Positions 1 through 3,379 of a stretch of 5,923 nt of DNA are shown here, piece after piece. Made by a program: the position numbers and the translations under genes. Every line of letters begins with the position of its first letter. The first letter of the stretch is position 1. This DNA comes from Acidimicrobiia bacterium (GTDB taxonomy: Bacteria; Actinomycetota; Acidimicrobiia; Spongiisociales; SHLN01). Below the pieces are notes generated by a model. It made no database searches, was not told the DNA's origin, and saw only the letters and a program-made list of their open reading frames with translations. The stretch spans positions 1 to 5,923 of the forward strand of contig SHLN01000161.1 in the NCBI GenBank assembly GCA_004283105.1. Reading direction: 5' to 3'.

Positions 1-643
1 GTTCCGGACCGTGCCGCTTCGTCCAGCAGAATCCGGCCACTCGATCGTCCGCCCACCACAGTCGGAAACCGGCGGCATCGAACCAACCACGCGATTCACG
101 CTCGAGGACATCGGCCACCGTCCAGGCCCCATTCTCGAGATGGCCCTCGAAGGCGGCGTTGTTGGCAACGAGCCAGTGTTCCTCGTCAATCCCGGGGCGG
201 AAGTGCGCAACGCGAACACCCTCGGGCACGTGCCACGGGTCCGGTAGAGGTATCGACCCCACGAATTTGTGCAGCGTGCGAGCCACCGGGAAGCGGGCAC
301 CGGCGAATGCGGCGCTCTCGCTCTCGCCAAACGTCCACCACAGCATCGGCGACGAAGCTTCGGTGGCCGCTGCCGCCAAGAGACGCTCGAGGTCACCCTT
401 CGACAATTGCTCGGCCGCCACCTCCAGTTCCCAGACCTGACTTGACTCCCGTTGCAGCAGGTGGAGATAGGCACAGATACTCCCTCGCTCCTCCGCAATG
501 AACCCAACTCCCCTGTGCGGACCGACCAAATCCACGAATTTGGACTCACCGAGCGGAGGTATTCCCGTCTCCGCCTCCAGTTGCGCCAGGAAGACGGACA
601 CCTCATCGATGTCTGTTCCAGGTCGAAGCCGGCGAATGTTCAT
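1..643 (-). CDS. mshD: Mycothiol synthase (mycothiol acetyltransferase), 5' part, runs off left edge
   Basis: MshD acetylates Cys-GlcN-Ins with acetyl-CoA, the last step of mycothiol synthesis in the cytosol. Reading the minus strand from the ATG at 643-641 gives 214 residues with no stop up to the window edge; the family is about 300 residues, so the C-terminal third is missing. The protein has the family's two GNAT-like halves. The N-terminal half (about 1-125) is degenerate. The second begins near residue 143 and carries family-typical segments: HFRPGIDEEHWLVANNAAFEG (148-168, in pieces), the NGAWTVADVLERE stretch (171-183), GWFDAAGF (186-193) and GFCWTKRHG (204-212). The start is preceded by no Shine-Dalgarno but by a TATCGT -10-like hexamer 6 nt upstream, suggesting a leaderless mRNA. 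It is divergent from the patatin-like gene. Identification rests on recognised family sequence and is strong; the acetyl-CoA-binding core lies mostly outside the window. Confidence 0.9.
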   Translation of the reverse strand, partial: MNIRRLRPGTDIDEVSVFLAQLEAETGIPPLGESKFVDLVGPHRGVGFIAEERGSICAYLHLLQRESSQVWELEVAAEQLSKGDLERLLAAAATEASSPMLWWTFGESESAAFAGARFPVARTLHKFVGSIPLPDPWHVPEGVRVAHFRPGIDEEHWLVANNAAFEGHLENGAWTVADVLERESRGWFDAAGFRLWWADDRVAGFCWTKRHGPE

Positions 644-649
644 GAGGAA

Positions 650-655
650 ACGATA
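650..655 (-). promoter_or_regulatory. Candidate -10 element for leaderless mshD
   Basis: On the minus strand TATCGT (TAnnnT type) lies 6 nt before the mshD ATG and there is no purine-rich ribosome site between them. This spacing would put the transcription start on the A of the start codon. No clear -35 is visible; the upstream DNA is the heptamer array. Pattern-based only. Confidence 0.45.
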
Positions 656-671
656 GGGCCCACGGCCCTGC

Positions 672-703
672 GGACGAGGGACGAGGGACGAGGGACGAGG
701 GAC
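672..703. repeat. Heptamer tandem array GGACGAG, 4.6 copies
   Basis: Four perfect copies of GGACGAG followed by GGAC fill 672-703. They occupy most of the gap between the two divergent -10 candidates (650-655 minus, 704-709 plus). The same unit occurs in reverse complement just after the patatin-like gene (1673-1700), so that gene is bracketed by inverted arrays. Confidence 0.9.
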
Positions 704-709
704 TAAGGT
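704..709 (+). promoter_or_regulatory. Candidate -10 element of the patatin-like gene
   Basis: TAAGGT lies directly after the heptamer array and 9 nt before the ATG at 719. The intervening bases hold no convincing Shine-Dalgarno, so a leaderless or nearly leaderless transcript is plausible. Its -35 region would be made of heptamer repeat. Confidence 0.4.
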
Positions 710-718
710 CGGTTCCCG

Positions 719-1669
719 ATGAGCTCTGTTGGTCTGGTACTTGGTGGAGGCGGAATCACCGGCGCGGCCTACGAATTCGCCGCCCTGATGGCCATTCGAA
801 TGGCCACCGGCTGGAATCCCGACGACGCCGACATCATCATCGGAACCTCGGCGGGTGCCACCGTCGCCGCCGTCACTCGAGCCAACCGCCTCACGATCGA
901 AACCCTCACCGGGGGCGACCACGGTCGGACCGAGTACGTCGAACATATGAACCAGTTCCTCTTGCGCCGAACCCGCCCCACCGGTTTCGGCCGCTGGGTT
1001 CGCCACGGCCTCCTGCCGGGCCTTCGCAAACCGGGGCTCGAGATGACGCTGGGCGGCCCTGCCCCGTTCGATCCCGCCGGGATTGCCGACTATGTCGAAC
1101 ACCTGGCCGGACCACTCGCCCGGGAATGGCCTGAGAAAACGACATTGATCACCGCCTTTGATCTCCTCGATCGGCGGTTGGTGGTGTTCGGTAGCGACGA
1201 CGCCCCCGCCACCAGCCTCGGCGAAGCCGTGGCAGCTTCATCGGCCGTTCCCATGGTGTACCAGCCCGTCGAGATCAACGGTCGGCCGTACGTGGACGGT
1301 GGCGTCGCCTCGGGCACGAGCGCCCATCTCGTGTTCGAGCACGCCAAGAATCCACTCGATTTCATCCTCATCATCGCCCCCATGGCGTCCGAGGGAGAAC
1401 GCACAAATGCCCGGTTCTACGAAGGGATATTCGATCGACTCGGATCCGAGTCGCTGAGCCGTGAACTCGAGATCATCGAGGCGACCTGGCCGGAGACCGA
1501 TGTGGTGGTACTGCGACCCGACGCCGCTGTACTCGCGGCCGCCCGACCAAACCCGATGTCGGTCGAGCAAACCATCCCTACGTTCCTGCGGACGCTCGCC
1601 TTTCTGAGACGCGAGCTGGCTGAGAGTCATGTGTGGGATCTGCTCGCCGAGCACTTGACGGAGGGGTAG
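719..1669 (+). CDS. Patatin-like phospholipase/esterase family protein
   Basis: This 316-residue protein belongs to the patatin-like acyl hydrolases, which cleave phospholipid or other acyl esters with a Ser-Asp dyad. All core motifs are present: a glycine-rich oxyanion-hole motif GGGGITG (9-15), the nucleophile elbow GTSAG (42-46, Ser44), and the DGG motif with catalytic Asp193 (YVDGGVASG, 191-199). The order and spacing are normal for bacterial patatin-like proteins of about 300 residues (RssA-like size). I see no signal peptide or membrane segment, so it is probably cytosolic. The substrate cannot be read from sequence. It stands alone: mshD is divergent upstream, and about 117 nt of repeats separate it from the lipoprotein gene. 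The gene is flanked by inverted heptamer arrays. The start is chosen because the GGGG motif begins at residue 9, as usual, and a -10-like hexamer precedes it. Confidence 0.9.
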   Translation: MSSVGLVLGGGGITGAAYEFAALMAIRMATGWNPDDADIIIGTSAGATVAAVTRANRLTIETLTGGDHGRTEYVEHMNQFLLRRTRPTGFGRWVRHGLLPGLRKPGLEMTLGGPAPFDPAGIADYVEHLAGPLAREWPEKTTLITAFDLLDRRLVVFGSDDAPATSLGEAVAASSAVPMVYQPVEINGRPYVDGGVASGTSAHLVFEHAKNPLDFILIIAPMASEGERTNARFYEGIFDRLGSESLSRELEIIEATWPETDVVVLRPDAAVLAAARPNPMSVEQTIPTFLRTLAFLRRELAESHVWDLLAEHLTEG

Positions 1670-1672
1670 AGC

Positions 1673-1700
1673 CTCGTCCCTCGTCCCACGTCCCTCGTCC
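1673..1700. repeat. Heptamer array CTCGTCC, 4 copies, inverted relative to 672-703
   Basis: Units at 1673, 1680, 1687 and 1694; the third is the variant CACGTCC. The unit is the exact reverse complement of GGACGAG at 672-703, giving a 28-nt inverted repeat with one mismatch on either side of the patatin-like gene. It starts 3 nt after that gene's TAG stop. Confidence 0.88.
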
Positions 1701-1703
1701 CGA

Positions 1704-1759
1704 GCAGTAGGCAGCAAGCAGTATGCAGTGCGCAACAAGCAAGCGGCGAGAAGCGGGTA
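1704..1759. repeat. Degenerate period-7 array, GCAGTAG-like, 8 units
   Basis: Eight consecutive heptamers all begin with GC: GCAGTAG, GCAGCAA, GCAGTAT, GCAGTGC, GCAACAA, GCAAGCG, GCGAGAA, GCGGGTA. The first four share GCAG and the rest decay progressively. The array ends 15 nt before the candidate -10 of the lipoprotein gene. The period is clear in the first half and weaker in the second. Confidence 0.65.
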
Positions 1760-1774
1760 GGTATGAACGAGGGG

Positions 1775-1780
1775 CATACT
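1775..1780 (+). promoter_or_regulatory. Candidate -10 element of the lipoprotein gene
   Basis: CATACT matches four of six bases of TATAAT, including the key A at the second and T at the sixth position. It lies 6 nt before the ATG at 1787, as TATCGT does at mshD. This supports 1787 over the upstream in-frame ATG at 1763. Confidence 0.4.
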
Positions 1781-1786
1781 TGGGGC

Positions 1787-2212
1787 ATGTTCAGGTCGAC
1801 CCGTCTCCTGTTGACGTTGACGTTGACGTTGACGTTGACATTGGCGGCGTGCGGGGGGTCGGAGGAGGTTGGTGCAACCGAATCTGTACCCGATACTCCT
1901 CTCATGTGCGCCGATGTTGAAGAGGTCGTCATCACCCCTGAGACTGAAGGCACGTTTCGGTTCGATGTGACGGTGCGGTCTGTGGAGACCGGCTGGGACA
2001 AGTACGCCGATGCCTGGGAAGTGCGCGCCCCTGACGGAGCGGTGCTGGGAACAAGGATTCTCGCTCACCCCCATGTCGACGAACAGCCCTTCACTCGCAG
2101 CCTGAGCGGAGTCGTTATCCCCGCCGACGTCACCCAGGTCGAAGTAGCCGCCCGCGACCTCGTCGAAGGCTTCTGCGGCGCCATCATGGGAGCAGACGTC
2201 CCCCACCCCTGA
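1787..2212 (+). CDS. Small predicted lipoprotein of a conserved, unnamed family
   Basis: The product is 141 residues from the ATG at 1787. It has a lipoprotein signal peptide: basic n-region MFRSTR, hydrophobic stretch LLL followed by five Thr-Leu pairs, and lipobox LAAC with the lipidated Cys at 22. It should be exported and anchored on the outer face of the membrane. The mature domain is about 115 residues, likely beta-rich, with the motifs GWDKYADAWEV (69-79) and HPHVDEQPFTRSL (94-106). I recall similar WxxYADxW and HPHxxEQPFTRS motifs in exported hypothetical proteins of other bacteria, but know no function. Cys41 and Cys130 could form a disulfide. The two His of HPH could bind metal, which is speculation. 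A longer reading from the ATG at 1763 would add 8 residues and spoil the short basic n-region. The stop is TGA, relevant to the selenoprotein gene downstream. Confidence 0.85.
   Translation: MFRSTRLLLTLTLTLTLTLAACGGSEEVGATESVPDTPLMCADVEEVVITPETEGTFRFDVTVRSVETGWDKYADAWEVRAPDGAVLGTRILAHPHVDEQPFTRSLSGVVIPADVTQVEVAARDLVEGFCGAIMGADVPHP
1811..1840 (+). repeat. In-frame hexamer microsatellite (TTGACG)4 TTGACA in the signal peptide
   Basis: Five tandem hexamers encode Leu-Thr pairs that make up most of the signal peptide's hydrophobic core. Because the unit is six bases, gain or loss of copies would lengthen or shorten the h-region by two residues without a frameshift. Confidence 0.9.
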
Positions 2213-2244
2213 AACTTCCTCGTTCCTCCTTGCGACCAACGACT

Positions 2245-2261
2245 GCCGGGCGGAGCCCGGC
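2245..2261. terminator. Palindrome 1, possible factor-independent terminator or extragenic palindrome
   Basis: GCCGGGC pairs perfectly with GCCCGGC around a GGA loop. It lies 32 nt after the lipoprotein stop. There is no T tract after it, so it is not a canonical intrinsic terminator; in high-GC actinobacteria hairpins without T tracts may still end transcription. It could equally be a dispersed extragenic palindrome. Confidence 0.5.
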
Positions 2262-2264
2262 CAT

Positions 2265-2281
2265 GCAACCCGAAGGGTTGC
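2265..2281. terminator. Palindrome 2, tandem with palindrome 1
   Basis: GCAACCC pairs perfectly with GGGTTGC around a GAA loop, only 3 nt after palindrome 1. Same stem length (7 bp) and loop size (3 nt) as its neighbour. No T tract follows. Together they separate the lipoprotein gene from the selenoprotein gene. Confidence 0.5.
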
Positions 2282-2282
2282 C

Positions 2283-2310
2283 GGTGACCGGTGACCGGCG
2301 ACTGGTGACG
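2283..2310. repeat. Heptamer array GGTGACC, 4 copies
   Basis: GGTGACC, GGTGACC, GGCGACT, GGTGACG run head to tail, two perfect and two variant copies. The array joins palindrome 2 to the hairpin before the selenoprotein start. Different unit, same period as the other arrays in the window. Confidence 0.75.
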
Positions 2311-2330
2311 GGGCAGGCGCTAGCCTGCCC
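2311..2330 (+). promoter_or_regulatory. Hairpin with embedded -10 candidate directly before the selenoprotein ATG
   Basis: GGGCAGGC pairs perfectly with GCCTGCCC around the loop GCTA; the hairpin ends 4 nt before the ATG at 2335. No Shine-Dalgarno is present. TAGCCT (2321-2326), overlapping loop and descending arm, is a TAnnnT -10 candidate 8 nt before the ATG, consistent with leaderless transcription. In that case the palindrome would act as DNA (an operator or chance symmetry) and would not be in the mRNA. If transcription began upstream, the hairpin would obstruct initiation. Which holds cannot be decided from sequence. Confidence 0.45.
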
Positions 2331-2334
2331 CCCT

Positions 2335-2571
2335 ATGAACGTGACCATCGAATTCTGCCGGGCTTGAAACTACACGGGCCGTGCGGTCGGCATGGCTGAA
2401 GAATTGTTCGAGGAATTCGGACAGGCATTTGAGATCTTGCTCATCCCCTCCAAGGGGGGTGTGTTCGAAGTCGCCGTCGATGGCGACCTCGTATACAGCA
2501 AACTGGAGACGGGACGCCATGCCGAGTACACCGAGGTAGCCCAGCCGATCCGGCGGATTCTCGGCAAATAG
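2335..2571 (+). CDS. SelW-like Rdx-family selenoprotein with in-frame TGA = selenocysteine (CxxU)
   Basis: Read with the TGA at 2365-2367 as selenocysteine, this frame gives 78 residues ending at TAG. It matches the Rdx (SelT/SelW/SelH) family of thioredoxin-fold redox proteins over its full length: first strand VTIEF (3-7), redox motif C-R-A-U (Cys8, Sec11), then NYTGRA (12-17), a helix AEELFEEFG, and the conserved GGVFEVAVDGDLVYSK (41-56), followed by a C-terminal helix. The TGA falls exactly where Cys homologues have the second Cys of CxxC. A SECIS-like hairpin follows. TGA is a normal stop in neighbouring genes, so recoding is local. Role inferred from the family: cytosolic thiol/selenol oxidoreductase, partner unknown. 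It lies 8 nt before the AlkD-family gene, probably in one transcript. The alternative, a nonsense-mutated pseudogene, is unlikely given the site of the TGA and the intact frame after it. Confidence 0.9.
2377..2397 (+). promoter_or_regulatory. Candidate bacterial SECIS element
   Basis: Seven contiguous pairs form between GCCGUGC (2378-2384) and GCAUGGC (2390-2396), one of them G-U, with a possible extra G-U pair 2377/2397. The loop is GGUCG (2385-2389). The loop's first G is the 18th base after the UGA. Known bacterial SECIS hairpins lie just after the UGA inside the coding region, with a G early in a small apical loop at this distance; the E. coli fdhF loop also contains GGUC, where G and U contact SelB. 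I infer that this hairpin recruits SelB charged with Sec-tRNA. The folding is read by eye, not computed. Confidence 0.8.
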
Positions 2572-2579
2572 CGCCGGCG

Positions 2580-3323
2580 GTGGACATCGACACCCTCATC
2601 GACGGCCTCGTCGATGACCTGACGGCCGCAGCGACACCAGACCGGGCTGCTGGGGCAAAGCAGTACCTCAAGAGCGACCTCGAGTTCATCGGCGCCACCG
2701 TGCCCACGATTCGGACAGCGGCGAAGCGCCTCACACGAGGCCATCCGGATCTCGAACGCGACTCCGTCATTCGCCTGGTCGAGGGGTTGTGGCAACGGCC
2801 GGTCTTCGAACTGCGGGCTACCGCCGTCGAGCTCCTCGATCTCTATCGGGCGAAGCTCAAAGCGATCGACATCGCACTCATCGAGCGGATGCTCCGGCAG
2901 TCCAGGACGTGGGCCCTGGTCGACAACCTCGCGACATCCGTCGGAGGCCCCCTCGTTGAGGAGTTCCCCGAGCTTGGCGATGTGCTGGATGCCTGGGCGG
3001 GCGACGAGGATTTCTGGATCCGTCGAGCAGCCATGCTGGCCCTGCTGAAGCCGCTCCGTGCCGGCGGGGGGGATTTCGCCCGCTTCAGCCGGTATGCGGA
3101 CGAGATGCTCGACGAAAAGGAGTTCTTCATCCGCAAAGCCATCGGATGGGTGCTCCGCGACACGTCGCGCAAGCGGCCGGGACTCGTCGCCGAATGGGTG
3201 GGACCACGCACCGACCGCATGTCGGGCGTGACGATTCGGGAGGCGGTCAAAAACCTTCCGCCGGAACAAGCTGCTGAGTTCATGGCCGCCTACCGGGAGC
3301 ACCGGCCGGTCACCTCACCGTAA
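2580..3323 (+). CDS. alkD: AlkD-family DNA alkylation repair protein (HEAT-like DNA glycosylase)
   Basis: AlkD enzymes remove alkylated bases such as 3- and 7-methylpurines from DNA, starting base excision repair; they are all-helical, built of HEAT-like repeats. The 247 residues match the family length (about 230-240). Recognisable segments are KQYLKSDLEFIGATVPTIR (27-45), LW..PVFELRATAVELL (70-86), TWALVDNLA (110-118), FWIRRAAMLALL (145-156) and EFFIRKAIGWVLRD (181-194). Trp111, Asp115, Arg148/149 and Trp190 appear to correspond to the DNA-binding and catalytic Trp, Asp, Arg, Trp of Bacillus cereus AlkD. The start is GTG; no in-frame ATG lies near and the 8-nt gap after the selenoprotein stop has no good ribosome site, so translational coupling is likely. 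A long open frame on the other strand (2370-3302) is a shadow of this gene. Some AlkD relatives lack glycosylase activity, so the exact substrate is uncertain. Confidence 0.9.
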   Translation: MDIDTLIDGLVDDLTAAATPDRAAGAKQYLKSDLEFIGATVPTIRTAAKRLTRGHPDLERDSVIRLVEGLWQRPVFELRATAVELLDLYRAKLKAIDIALIERMLRQSRTWALVDNLATSVGGPLVEEFPELGDVLDAWAGDEDFWIRRAAMLALLKPLRAGGGDFARFSRYADEMLDEKEFFIRKAIGWVLRDTSRKRPGLVAEWVGPRTDRMSGVTIREAVKNLPPEQAAEFMAAYREHRPVTSP

Positions 3324-3370
3324 CCCTCAGGTCGGTCTCCGAAACGCCCGATAAAGGCCTCCGGGGGATT

Positions 3371-3378
3371 AGGAGAGG
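3371..3378 (+). promoter_or_regulatory. Shine-Dalgarno sequence of the GGDEF-EAL gene
   Basis: AGGAGAGG lies directly before the ATG at 3380, with AGGAG four bases upstream of it. It is the only strong ribosome binding site in the window, which contrasts with the leaderless-looking genes and suggests this gene is translated from an mRNA with a 5' leader. It supports the chosen start. Confidence 0.75.
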
Positions 3379-3379
3379 T

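Noticed and set aside
11..706. Several plus-strand open frames of 64-93 residues
   Set aside because: They overlap the minus-strand mshD gene, whose translation matches its family throughout.
672..1759. CRISPR array
   Set aside because: The repeats are 7 nt, directly adjoining, with no unique spacers.
1763..1786. Upstream ATG at 1763 as the lipoprotein start
   Set aside because: It would give a 14-residue, partly acidic n-region, and the -10-like CATACT would then be inside the gene; 1787 gives a standard signal peptide.
1835..1840. TTGACA as a -35 promoter box
   Set aside because: It is a copy of the in-frame Leu-Thr hexamer inside the signal peptide, and no -10 lies about 17 nt downstream.
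1238..2239. 333-residue open frame on the minus strand
   Set aside because: It spans the end of the patatin gene, heptamer arrays and the lipoprotein gene; repeat-encoded tracts (RDEGRGTRDE, QRQRQRQRQ) show it is a shadow.
2335..2367. Ten-residue ORF ended by TGA, or a pseudogene with a nonsense mutation
   Set aside because: Full Rdx homology continues in the same frame after the TGA, the codon is at the redox Cys position and a SECIS-like hairpin follows.
2335..2571. Genome-wide reassignment of TGA to an amino acid
   Set aside because: TGA is the natural terminator of the lipoprotein gene (2210-2212) and the GGDEF-EAL gene (5396-5398), whose proteins end at sensible lengths.
2370..3302. 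310-residue open frame on the minus strand
   Set aside because: It is antisense to the selenoprotein gene and alkD, resembles no family, and arises from GC-rich codon use of the real genes.
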